From Pedobacter sp. JY14-1 (GTDB taxonomy: Bacteria; Bacteroidota; Bacteroidia; Sphingobacteriales; Sphingobacteriaceae), in assembly GCF_029269825.1 (NCBI RefSeq), contig NZ_JARJHU010000003.1, positions 348,475 to 412,474 on the forward strand: a stretch of DNA of 64,000 bases, written 5' to 3'. The position numbers were made by a program, and so were the translations under genes. Below, piece by piece: positions 1 through 7,525 of this stretch. The notes under the pieces were generated by a model. That model made no database searches and had not been told where the DNA came from. It worked only from the letters and a program-made list of their open reading frames with translations. Positions within the stretch are counted from its first letter, which is position 1. Every line of letters begins with the position of its first letter.

Positions 1-1023
1 ATACTGGTCATAAGGCAATATCGCCTGGGTTTCGGCCCCAAAGAAATTGATGTACCAGACCCCGATCATGCCCAGGATCACCGGTATGTTGATCTCGAAT
101 TCTGCCGTCTCAAAATGTTCGTCTGCGGCATGCGCGCCTGCCAATAGTTGTTTGAAGTGATCAAAGCCAATGCTTAACGCAATCGGAAGGCCTATCGCAC
201 TCCACAGGGAATAGCGCCCGCCTACCCAGTCCCAGAACTCAAACATGTTTTCGGTATCGATACCAAAGGCCGAAACGTCCTTTGCGTTGGTGGACAGTGC
301 GGCGAAGTGCTTCGCGATGTCTTCCTGACTGCCCCCTTTTCCCAGGAACCAGTCACGCGCCGTATGTGCATTGGTCATCGTTTCCTGTGTGGTAAAGGTC
401 TTGGACGCCACCAGGAACAAAGTCGTTTCCGGATCCAGGCCCTTCAGGGTCTCGGCAATGTGCGTACCGTCGATATTGGATACGAAGTGCATGTTCAGGT
501 GATTCTTATAGGCCTTCAGCGCTTCGGTCACCATGACCGGGCCCAGGTCGGAGCCGCCGATGCCGATGTTCACCACATCGGTAATGGCCTTCCCGGTATA
601 ACCTTTCCATTCACCCGATATGACAGCCTCACTGAACTTTTCCATTTTGGCCAGCACCCGGTGCACATCTTCTACTACATTCTTCCCCTCAGCAATGATT
701 TCTGCGTTTTCCGGGGCCCTAAGCGCGATATGCAATACCTGCCTGCCTTCTGTCTGGTTGATCTTCTCCCCACTGAACATGGCCTTGATCGCCTCGTCCA
801 GTTTGCACTCACGGGCCAGCTGGATCAGCAGGGCAAGCGTCGTGTCATCGATCCGGTTTTTAGAGTAGTCTACCAGGATATCCCCGAAGATCAGGGAGAA
901 TTTCTCGAAGCGGCCTTCGTCTTCTGCAAACAGTTGTTTCAGGTTCTTTTCATTGATACTGATGAAGTGATCAGCAAGATATTTATAAGCAGCGGTTTCT
1001 GTAAAATTGATTGTAGGGAACAT
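1..1023 (-). CDS. pgi: Glucose-6-phosphate isomerase (3' end missing)
   Basis: Interconverts glucose 6-phosphate and fructose 6-phosphate in glycolysis and gluconeogenesis; cytoplasmic. The reverse strand reads an uninterrupted 341 codons from ATG at 1023 ([16 protein letters not shown]) to the window edge, so the C-terminal third or more lies outside. Visible family hallmarks are the sugar-phosphate-binding stretch [19 protein letters not shown], the [12 protein letters not shown] segment and the signature block [20 protein letters not shown]. It is divergent from prfB with only 64 bases between the two starts. Identification is secure; only the missing end is unknown. Confidence 0.97.
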   Translation of the reverse strand, partial: MFPTINFTETAAYKYLADHFISINEKNLKQLFAEDEGRFEKFSLIFGDILVDYSKNRIDDTTLALLIQLARECKLDEAIKAMFSGEKINQTEGRQVLHIALRAPENAEIIAEGKNVVEDVHRVLAKMEKFSEAVISGEWKGYTGKAITDVVNIGIGGSDLGPVMVTEALKAYKNHLNMHFVSNIDGTHIAETLKGLDPETTLFLVASKTFTTQETMTNAHTARDWFLGKGGSQEDIAKHFAALSTNAKDVSAFGIDTENMFEFWDWVGGRYSLWSAIGLPIALSIGFDHFKQLLAGAHAADEHFETAEFEINIPVILGMIGVWYINFFGAETQAILPYDQY

Positions 1024-1087
1024 AATAAAATTTGTGTTTGTGTAAATGTAATGCATTTCTTTTAGTCTTTTAGCTATGTTTGCATTT

Positions 1088-2162
1088 ATGACAAAAGAAC
1101 AGATTCAGGATTTAAGGGACAGAGTAGCGTCCCTGAGGAGGCATCTTTGACGTCGAAACACGACTTGAAGAAATACATGTAGAACAACAGCGCACGCTCG
1201 ACCCCAACTTCTGGGACGACCCCAAAAGAGCCGAGCAGATCCTTGCGGAGATCAATTCCAAGAAGAAATGGACCGATGCCTGGCAACAGGCCAACGGGGC
1301 GCTGGAAGACACCGAAGTACTTTTTGAATTCCTTCAGGCCGGTGATGCCAGCCCTGAGGAAATGCAGGAGCAATATGACAAAGCCCTCGGTATTATCGAG
1401 GAGCTGGAACTGAAGAACATGCTCAGCAGCAAGGAGGACCAGTTGCAGGCCGTGATGCAGATCACTGCCGGTGCAGGAGGTACCGAGAGTTGCGACTGGG
1501 CCAGTATGCTCATGCGCATGTATATTATGTGGGGCGAAAAGAATGGCTATAAGGTGACCGAGCAGGATTACCAGGAAGGCGATGTGGCCGGTGTAAAGTC
1601 GGTAACGCTCCAGTTTAACGGGGACTTCTCTTACGGCTACCTCAAGGGGGAAAATGGCGTACACCGCCTGGTGCGCATCTCACCCTTCGATTCCAATGCC
1701 CGCAGACATACTTCATTTGCTTCTGTCTATGTCTATCCCCTGGTAGACGATACGATCGACATTGAAATTAAGGATGCCGATATCGAATTTGAGACTTTTC
1801 GTTCAGGTGGTGCCGGCGGTCAGAACGTAAACAAAGTAGAGACTGCGGTGCGGCTTTATCACAAGCCCTCAGGCATCATTATCAAGAACCAGGAGTCGCG
1901 CTCGCAGCTGCAAAATAAGGAGAATGCCATCCGCCTGCTTAAGTCTCAGCTTTACGAGCTGGAAATGCGTAAACGTATGGAGGCCGTGGCGGCCATTGAG
2001 GGCAGTAAGAAGAAGATCGAGTGGGGTTCCCAGATCAGGAGTTATGTGCTCGATGACAGAAGGGTCAAAGACCATCGCACCAACTTCCAGACCTCAAATC
2101 CGCAGGCAGTACTGGACGGCGACATCAATGGCTTTCTTAAGGCTTATCTCATGGAATTTTAA
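1088..2162 (+). CDS. prfB: Peptide chain release factor 2, +1 programmed frameshift
   Basis: Class I release factor that recognises UAA and UGA stop codons and triggers peptide release on the ribosome. The gene reads 20 codons from ATG at 1088, meets an in-frame TGA at 1148-1150, and continues in the +1 frame from GAC at 1149, giving about 357 residues, close to the 365 of E. coli RF2. The codon-recognition tripeptide SPF is at about residues 198-200 and the peptidyl-hydrolysis motif GGQ at 243-245, inside [17 protein letters not shown] rather than PxT identifies RF2, not RF1. A TAnnTTTG-like box (1075-1082) sits just before the start, suggesting a very short leader, but no matching upstream element is clear. 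Confidence 0.97.
1136..1151 (+). promoter_or_regulatory. prfB autoregulatory +1 frameshift site
   Basis: The sequence AGG AGG CAT CTT TGA C contains every element of the classical RF2 frameshift site: an internal Shine-Dalgarno-like AGGAGG, a short spacer, the slippery CTT codon and a TGA followed by C, a weak termination context. When RF2 is scarce the ribosome slips +1 on CTT and makes full-length protein; when RF2 is abundant it terminates. The frame downstream of the slip encodes the whole conserved protein, which confirms the site is genuine and not a sequencing error. Confidence 0.95.
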
Positions 2163-2180
2163 ACTGATAGCATTTCGGAT

Positions 2181-3092
2181 ATGAAATACGCAATTATCCT
2201 GCTTATGGCCCTGGTCTCTATACAACTCTCTGCACAGCAAGTCATTCCGCTTTATAGTGGTAAGATACCCGGGGCAAAGCCTGCACCTGCAGATTACCGG
2301 GAAGAAGCGCCATTGGGCCAGGACAAGATCACCCGTGTGGCAAAGGTTTCCGCGCCCACTTTGACCGTTTACCTGCCTGCAAAGGAGAAAGCGAGGGGAG
2401 CTGCGGTCATTATATGTCCTGGCGGAGGTTATGGTATACTGGCGATAGACCACGAGGGCTATCATGTAGCCAAAAGATTTGTTGAACTCGGCGTTGCGGC
2501 ATTCGTGCTCAAATACCGCCTGCCCAGCGATGCCATCATGGAAGATAAATCCATCGGCCCGCTCATGGATGCCCAGCAGGCCATATACCAGGTGCGCAGG
2601 CAGGCAAAACAATGGAATATAGATCCGGGAAAAATAGGGATCATGGGTTTTTCGGCAGGAGGACATCTGGCTTCTGCGCTGACCGTGCATTACGATGACC
2701 CGAAAATACCCAATAAGGAAAATATCAGCCTGAGACCCGATTTTTCTATCCTCATCTATCCCGTTATTTCCTTCAGGAACTATACCCATCAGGGTTCAGC
2801 CATTAACCTGATCGGTAAGGAAGGAACAGAAGCCCAGCGGGACTACTTTTCCAGCGAACTGCACGTTACGCCCGGTACGCCGCCGACTTTCCTGGTACAT
2901 GCCAATGACGATGGTGGCGTGCCCGTACAGAACAGCATCCTGTTCAACGAGGCACTGGTCCGGAATAAGGTAAAAGCAGAAATGCACCTCTATCAGGGTG
3001 GCGGGCACGGCTTCGGGCTCAACAACAAGACCACTAAAGATGACTGGTTCGAACGCCTGAAGAACTGGATGGCGGCCAATAGCTGGCTATAG
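2181..3092 (+). CDS. Secreted alpha/beta hydrolase, esterase/acetylxylan-esterase-like
   Basis: A 303-residue exported hydrolase resembling the BD-FAE/acetyl-esterase branch of the alpha/beta-hydrolase fold. The N-terminus is a signal peptide (MKYAIILLMALVSIQLSAQQ). An oxyanion-type glycine-rich segment (VIICPGGGYGIL) precedes the nucleophile elbow GFSAGGH with Ser158; Asp243/244 in HANDDGG and His276 in GGGHGFG would complete the triad. These residues are all present, so it should be an active esterase; the substrate, for example acetylated plant polysaccharide, is inferred from family only. It starts 18 bases after prfB and its end overlaps the convergent neighbour by 6 bases. Confidence 0.88.
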   Translation: MKYAIILLMALVSIQLSAQQVIPLYSGKIPGAKPAPADYREEAPLGQDKITRVAKVSAPTLTVYLPAKEKARGAAVIICPGGGYGILAIDHEGYHVAKRFVELGVAAFVLKYRLPSDAIMEDKSIGPLMDAQQAIYQVRRQAKQWNIDPGKIGIMGFSAGGHLASALTVHYDDPKIPNKENISLRPDFSILIYPVISFRNYTHQGSAINLIGKEGTEAQRDYFSSELHVTPGTPPTFLVHANDDGGVPVQNSILFNEALVRNKVKAEMHLYQGGGHGFGLNNKTTKDDWFERLKNWMAANSWL

Positions 3093-3986
3093 GTCAGCCT
3101 TGTCTTCCCCCGCAGCTCCTTCTTCCGTCAGAATGTCCTGCAGCTGTTTCAGTTCCAGTACCTTATCTTCAGAGCCCAGGTTTTCATAGGCAGAGACCAG
3201 GTTCCTGATCACGCGACGAATAATCTCTACGTTGCTGCAGGGCGTATAGAAGCCAGGCATCGGATCGAGGTTCAGCTGACGCAGGAACTGGTCTACGTCG
3301 TGTTTGCCAAAGATAGCCCCTTTGTTAAAGGCATTGATATAGAAGAGTACGCCGGTATCGGCCTCCTCACGCCTGGATTCATCGATATATCCTAAGATAA
3401 AATGTTGCGGCAGGTTCACGCCATACACCGGGATGTCCAGCTTTTGCGCCAGGGTTGAATAGATAATGGCCAGCGAGATCTGGTTGCCCTTACGGCTTTC
3501 GATGACCTGGCTGATATAAGAATTTTGCGGGTCATGGTGGTTCTTGGTATTCCCACTGAAGCCGTAGGTATTATAGAAGACGTGATTGATCAGTTTGATC
3601 TTTTCGATCGAACTCATCTCATATTGCAGCCCCAGCCATATTTCCCGCTTCATTTCTTCGATCTGAAGCCTGACCTTATCTTCATCCAGGTCGGGATACT
3701 GATAGCGGTTGATGATGAGCGCGCCCTGGAGCAGGTCAAAAGCCCCGCTCTGGTACCATAAGTTCAGATCTTCCCTGACTCCTGTAAACTGTATCTTGTG
3801 TACTATATTTTCGATGCGCTGCTGAAGCAGCGCGTCCAGCGAATGCTCCCATGCGCTTTCCAGCTGCCCCACCACTTCCGGTCCGTATTCCAGCAAACGC
3901 CGCTCCACCTGCAGATAGACTTCCTGGTCAGGATCATCCAGCAAACTTACCAGTGCCGCTAATTCCCTGTTTTTTTCCTCCGCCAT
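3087..3986 (-). CDS. SirB1-family transglutaminase-like protein
   Basis: A 299-residue cytoplasmic protein of the SirB1/Transglut_core2 family. The core segment reads GNQISLAIIYSTLAQKLDIPVYGVNLPQHFILGY, which matches the conserved middle of that family, where the usual transglutaminase cysteine is replaced (here by Ser in the NQISLA stretch). The N-terminal 80 residues are helical and repeat-like (LVSLLDDPDQEVYLQVERRL), typical of the family lead-in. Biochemical role is not established; no enzyme activity should be assumed. Its 3' end overlaps the convergent esterase gene by 6 bases. Confidence 0.8.
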   Translation of the reverse strand: MAEEKNRELAALVSLLDDPDQEVYLQVERRLLEYGPEVVGQLESAWEHSLDALLQQRIENIVHKIQFTGVREDLNLWYQSGAFDLLQGALIINRYQYPDLDEDKVRLQIEEMKREIWLGLQYEMSSIEKIKLINHVFYNTYGFSGNTKNHHDPQNSYISQVIESRKGNQISLAIIYSTLAQKLDIPVYGVNLPQHFILGYIDESRREEADTGVLFYINAFNKGAIFGKHDVDQFLRQLNLDPMPGFYTPCSNVEIIRRVIRNLVSAYENLGSEDKVLELKQLQDILTEEGAAGEDKADL

Positions 3987-4038
3987 ATACTCCTGTTTTC
4001 TCTTTACTATTAACGATCCGAATGCCTATTTTTGGGCC

Positions 4039-4824
4039 ATGGCTTTTGCATTTCTCCTGGACTACCTCAGACACCGTCTGACGGCAAATACACGTCACGG
4101 TACTCATTCTCCCTTTATTTATAAGCTAGCGGACGAAGTAATTTACGACTTTAAGCCGAAAACCGAATATACAGAGATCGAGCAACAAAGAAAAAAACTT
4201 TTTAATGACGCTTCTGAAGTCACGGTGACTGATCTGGGTGCCGGATCGCATCTGAATACAAACCGTACCAAAACGGTTAGCCAGATTGCAAAGAACGCGC
4301 TGAAGAAGCCATCGCTTGCCCAGCTCATCTTTAGGCTGGCGCGGTACCATCAGCCTCACCATATCATTGAACTGGGGACTTGTCTGGGTATTACTACCGC
4401 TTATCTTTCCAGGGCCTGTCCGCAAGCCAATGTACTTACCATTGAGGGCTGTCCCCAGACAGCTGCGGTAGCCGGGCGCAATTTCGGCGAGCTGGGATTG
4501 CAGAATATTGCCCTGAAGGTCGGCAATTTCGATCAGGTGTTTCCCGAAGTACTGGGCTCGCTTTCAGGCAAGCTGGACTTCGTTTACATTGATGGCAATC
4601 ACCGTAAGGAAGCAACGCTCAATTATTTTCAATGGTGCCTGCCAAAGGCTCATGAAGAGACTTTACTTATTTTTGATGACATCTATTGGAGCCAGGGTAT
4701 GAAGGAAGCCTGGGAGGAGATCAAGGCACACCCCGAAGTGACGGTTACCGTAGACCTTTTCTGGATCGGACTGGTCTATTTCAGAAAGGGTCAGGCAAAA
4801 GAGCATTTTAAGCTGAAGTTTTAA
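4039..4824 (+). CDS. Class I SAM-dependent methyltransferase, O-methyltransferase-like
   Basis: A 261-residue cytoplasmic protein with a Rossmann-type methyltransferase core. The S-adenosylmethionine-binding motif I is IELGTCLGITTAYLSRA (about residues 115-131); a later acidic motif (LDFVYIDGNHRKEATLNYF) and DDIYWSQGMKEAW match class I O-methyltransferases that use a metal or acidic residue. The first 100 residues are an N-terminal extension rich in charge (HGTHSPFIYKLADEVIYDF). Substrate unknown. The start codon lies 53 bases from the divergent SirB1 gene; the stop overlaps the convergent barrel gene by 4 bases. Confidence 0.82.
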   Translation: MAFAFLLDYLRHRLTANTRHGTHSPFIYKLADEVIYDFKPKTEYTEIEQQRKKLFNDASEVTVTDLGAGSHLNTNRTKTVSQIAKNALKKPSLAQLIFRLARYHQPHHIIELGTCLGITTAYLSRACPQANVLTIEGCPQTAAVAGRNFGELGLQNIALKVGNFDQVFPEVLGSLSGKLDFVYIDGNHRKEATLNYFQWCLPKAHEETLLIFDDIYWSQGMKEAWEEIKAHPEVTVTVDLFWIGLVYFRKGQAKEHFKLKF

Positions 4825-5951
4825 AACGCCTCAGCCAGACTAATATAAAAGCCAGTCTGGCGTTTTTCGTCGGGGCGTTTTTCACCAACGCCATAATCGA
4901 CACGTACGCTGAGCCCCTTTTCCGGATCAAAGAAATAACGGCCGCCGCCGCCGTAAGAAGGTTTAAAAGCTTTCATGGCAAAATCGCTGTAGCCGAATAC
5001 CTGTCCTGTGCCACCGAAGATCACCAGCCCGAAGCGGCTGTTGTACCGGTAACGCAGCTCTGCCTGTGCAGCCAGCAGGTTACGGTCGCGGTAACGTCCG
5101 GTATAATAACCCCGCATCATTTCATCATTACCCATTTGCGGAAGCATATAGAAAGGGGTTCTTTTGCCCTGTACGGTATGGTAGAGGCCATTTATACCCA
5201 ATACGAATTTTTTGGACAGGGGCCAGAAGTTCCGCACATTCACGCGGATCAGGCTGCCCGTAAAGTTCTCGCCGCCAAAGAAATCCGGAGCATATTGATA
5301 AGTTACCCGGCCCATGAAGCCCTTAGTCGTATAGTTGTTCGAGTTGCGGGTATCGTAACTCTCGGAAAGTCCGAAATAGACTACTGACCCTCCTATTTTG
5401 TGCACCAGGGCATCATTGGCGGGAAAGGTGCCCCCGGGTTCCAGGTCTTCAAAGTGATAGGTTTCAAAACCAGCGGAGACACCCGTATAGAGCTTGGGTG
5501 CAAGTCGTTTTTCTGCTTCGAAGATCATCTTTACAGAACCTTGTTCCAGGCGGTCTTTATCGGCTTCCAGCGTTTCGTTGCCAATACCGAAGAAATCAAA
5601 CGGCATTTTGCGGAAACGGATCTCGCTGATGTAGTGATGTGTATTTTTCTCAGTCCAGATATCGCCTTTGAGGGAAATGTTGTACTGTCCCTTTGTCGAT
5701 GCTGAAAGTACTGTAGAGAAATTTGAACTCCGGTTTTCCGGATCCTTGCGGTCGAGATAGGTCGAATAAATGGCACCCAGGCCGAATTCGGCGCCGATCT
5801 CCTGGCTGTACCGGAATACGGGCACAGGCATAAAACTGGCCTTTCTTGAGGAGTCCGTTTTGCTGGACAGGTAGCGTTCGATCAGTTTCTTTTGTGCGGA
5901 TACGTTTGCAGCGATAACAACCAGTGCTGTGCAAAGCGAGACTCTCTTCAT
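4821..5951 (-). CDS. Outer-membrane beta-barrel protein, BamA/D15-like C-terminal barrel
   Basis: The ATG at 5951 is chosen because it begins a clean signal peptide (MKRVSLCTALVVIAANVSAQ); an ATG 39 codons upstream would add a non-signal-like extension. The mature chain of about 355 residues alternates short polar turns and amphipathic strands and ends in a C-terminal phenylalanine (YISLAEAF), the usual outer-membrane insertion signal. Strand-rich segments such as DTRNSNNYTTKGFMGRVTY and GVGEKRPDEKRQTGFY resemble the D15 surface-antigen barrel. There are no recognisable POTRA repeats, so it is a barrel-only relative, not BamA itself. Function unknown. Confidence 0.75.
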   Translation of the reverse strand: MKRVSLCTALVVIAANVSAQKKLIERYLSSKTDSSRKASFMPVPVFRYSQEIGAEFGLGAIYSTYLDRKDPENRSSNFSTVLSASTKGQYNISLKGDIWTEKNTHHYISEIRFRKMPFDFFGIGNETLEADKDRLEQGSVKMIFEAEKRLAPKLYTGVSAGFETYHFEDLEPGGTFPANDALVHKIGGSVVYFGLSESYDTRNSNNYTTKGFMGRVTYQYAPDFFGGENFTGSLIRVNVRNFWPLSKKFVLGINGLYHTVQGKRTPFYMLPQMGNDEMMRGYYTGRYRDRNLLAAQAELRYRYNSRFGLVIFGGTGQVFGYSDFAMKAFKPSYGGGGRYFFDPEKGLSVRVDYGVGEKRPDEKRQTGFYISLAEAF

Positions 5952-6096
5952 CTGACTAAAATAGTATAAAGTTTTGGTTTTAAAAGGCCACCGGCAATTT
6001 TGGGGCCAGGCCGGATGCCCGGCTTTGCGGCTGGAACCAAAGAAGGCACGGGCATTGGCCGGTTTCAACCCAGGGTCTGCAAATGCGCTATCTATG

Positions 6097-6134
6097 GTGA
6101 ACCCACCTTTTTCTTAGCAAAAACGTGGGTTCAC
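6097..6134. other. Hairpin (imperfect inverted repeat)
   Basis: GTGAACCCAC at 6097-6106 is the perfect reverse complement of GTGGGTTCAC at 6125-6134. Inside, after one C/C mismatch, TTTTT (6108-6112) pairs with AAAAA (6119-6123), leaving the six-base loop CTTAGC. The right arm is also the first copy of the 11-bp tandem repeat. It could be a transcript-end structure for the reverse-strand barrel gene leader, a protein-binding site, or a remnant of a mobile repeat; the sequence alone does not decide. Confidence 0.75.
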
Positions 6135-6168
6135 TGTGGGTTGACTGTGGGTGGGAGGTGGGTTGAGT
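6125..6168 (+). repeat. Four tandem copies of an 11-bp GTGGGTT repeat
   Basis: Units start at 6125, 6136, 6147 and 6158: GTGGGTTCACT, GTGGGTTGACT, GTGGGTGGGAG and GTGGGTTGAGT. All four keep GTGGGT; copies 1 and 2 differ at a single base. A period of 11 bases places the units on nearly one face of the helix, as for cooperative protein-binding sites, but a slippage-prone minisatellite is an equally simple explanation. The related string CAACCCA appears inverted at 6066-6072. Confidence 0.8.
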
Positions 6169-6245
6169 GCGCGCTTTGGTAGGGCCTTGATAAGGCGGAG
6201 GCCCGGATGCCGAAGTTTTAATGGCGCGGGTTAGGAATTAATGAC

Positions 6246-6253
6246 TATTTTTG
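6246..6253 (+). promoter_or_regulatory. Possible -7 promoter box for the DHS-like gene
   Basis: TATTTTTG fits the Bacteroidota -7 consensus TAnnTTTG and lies 37 bases before the ATG at 6291. No good TTTG-type -33 element is found at the proper 17-23 base distance, so this is only a candidate. Confidence 0.35.
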
Positions 6254-6290
6254 CGGAAAAAAGCAATAACTGTTAATCGAATATAGCAAG

Positions 6291-7271
6291 ATGAGTACTA
6301 CGAGAGGACCTATATCTCAGTTTATGGAGCGTAATTACCTCCATTTTAACGCTGCGGCCATGATGGATGCGGCCAAAGGCTATGAGGCCCACCTGGACGA
6401 AGGGGGTAAAATGATGATCACCCTGGCAGGTGCCATGAGTACCGCCGAACTGGGTATATCCCTTGCAGAGATGATCCGTCAGGATAAGGTTTCCATTATT
6501 TCCTGCACCGGCGCCAACCTGGAGGAAGACATTATGAACCTTGTCGCACATTCTCACTATAAGCGGGTGCCCAATTACCGCGACCTGAGCCCTCAGGACG
6601 AGTGGGACCTGCTGGAAAGCCATTATAACCGGGTAACGGATACCTGTATCCCTGAGGAAGAGGCTTTCAGAAGATTACAAAAGCATATTTACAAGGTCTG
6701 GAAGGATGCCGAGGACGCCGGCGAGCGTTATTTTCCTCATGAATACATGTACAGGATGCTGCTGAGCGGTGATCTGGAACAGTATTATGAGATCGATCCG
6801 AAGAATTCCTGGATGCTGGCGGCAGCGGAAAAGAACCTCCCGATCGTAGTGCCGGGCTGGGAGGATTCCACCATGGGCAATATCTTTGCCTCGTACGTGA
6901 TCAAGGGACAACTGAAGGCTGCTACGATGAAGAGTGGTATCGAATACATGGCCTGGCTTGCGGATTGGTATGTGGCCAACAGTGAAGGCAAGGGCATTGG
7001 TTTCTTTCAGATCGGCGGAGGTATCGCAGGCGACTTCCCGATTTGTGTGGTACCGATGTTGTATCAGGATATGGAAATGGAGAATATCCCTTTCTGGAGC
7101 TACTTCTGCCAGATATCTGATTCGACTACTTCCTACGGTTCTTACTCCGGCGCCGTGCCAAATGAGAAGATTACCTGGGGCAAGCTGGACATCCATACGC
7201 CTAAGTTCATCGTGGAATCCGATGCAACAATCGTGGCTCCGCTTATGTTTGCCTGGATACTAAAAATGTAA
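6291..7271 (+). CDS. Deoxyhypusine synthase family protein
   Basis: A 326-residue protein with the NAD-dependent deoxyhypusine synthase fold. It keeps family landmarks from end to end: ITLAGAMSTAELGISLAEMI near residue 50, SCTGANLEEDIMNLVAH near 70, the glycine-rich FFQIGGGIAGDFPIC near 245, and the catalytic lysine segment SGAVPNEKITWGKLD, where Lys298 corresponds to the lysine that carries the aminobutyl group in the eukaryotic enzyme. Bacteria lack eIF5A, the classical substrate, so the acceptor here is unknown; homospermidine synthesis or another polyamine transfer is possible. It stands alone, followed by a terminator. Confidence 0.88.
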   Translation: MSTTRGPISQFMERNYLHFNAAAMMDAAKGYEAHLDEGGKMMITLAGAMSTAELGISLAEMIRQDKVSIISCTGANLEEDIMNLVAHSHYKRVPNYRDLSPQDEWDLLESHYNRVTDTCIPEEEAFRRLQKHIYKVWKDAEDAGERYFPHEYMYRMLLSGDLEQYYEIDPKNSWMLAAAEKNLPIVVPGWEDSTMGNIFASYVIKGQLKAATMKSGIEYMAWLADWYVANSEGKGIGFFQIGGGIAGDFPICVVPMLYQDMEMENIPFWSYFCQISDSTTSYGSYSGAVPNEKITWGKLDIHTPKFIVESDATIVAPLMFAWILKM

Positions 7272-7310
7272 TTCATATTCACAAATCCTGTCTGTGCAAA
7301 GGATGGGAAA

Positions 7311-7347
7311 AGAGAATCAGCAATCTTTTAAAAATTGCTGATTTTCT
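7311..7347 (+). terminator. Rho-independent-type terminator after the DHS-like gene
   Basis: AATCAGCAAT (7315-7324) pairs perfectly with ATTGCTGATT (7334-7343); extension with AGAG/TTCT gives about 14 paired bases including one G-T. The stem is followed by a T-rich run (TTTTCTTCGTTT). It begins 40 bases after the stop codon. Confidence 0.7.
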
Positions 7348-7410
7348 TCGTTTAAAGGGGGATTAAGGAGGTTGTTTAGACTGATTATAAATTGTATTTA
7401 CTGTCATTTC

Positions 7411-7444
7411 TTTGTCATTGGTAAGTTTATAAATTTTACTTTTG
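7411..7444 (+). promoter_or_regulatory. Candidate promoter of the act-cox respiratory operon
   Basis: TTTG at 7411-7414 and TACTTTTG at 7437-7444 match the Bacteroidota -33 (TTTG) and -7 (TAnnTTTG) elements with a 22-base spacer, within the usual 17-23 range. Transcription would start around 7450, leaving an untranslated leader of about 75 bases before actA. It is the only good two-part match in the 180 bases between the preceding terminator and actA. Confidence 0.5.
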
Positions 7445-7525
7445 TGGACGTTTTGATGGAGGACCTGAGTTTAAACATCAACATCGTATATTAAGTTATT
7501 TAAAAAATAGTATAAAACACTCATT

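Larger units (their letters stand above)
5952..6290. other. 339-base non-coding stretch with hairpin and tandem repeats
   Basis: No credible gene lies between the outer-membrane protein start (reverse) and the deoxyhypusine-synthase-like start (forward). The left part is GC-rich and repetitive in feel (CGGATGCC occurs at 6011-6018 and 6203-6210). The centre holds a hairpin (6097-6134) running directly into four 11-bp tandem repeats (6125-6168). A small inverted repeat GCCTT-GAT-AAGGC follows at 6184-6196, and a promoter-like box at 6246-6253. Its base composition and repetitiveness differ from the short, plain gaps elsewhere in the window. Confidence 0.7.

Noticed and set aside
307..1065. Forward open frame of 252 codons
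   Set aside because: Antisense to pgi, whose conserved motifs are unambiguous.
1148..1150. In-frame stop in prfB as a possible pseudogene or sequencing error
   Set aside because: The complete frameshift signal surrounds it and the downstream frame is perfectly conserved.
6003..6182. Short forward open frame of 60 codons over the repeat block
   Set aside because: Its translation is low-complexity and repeat-derived, with no plausible start signal.
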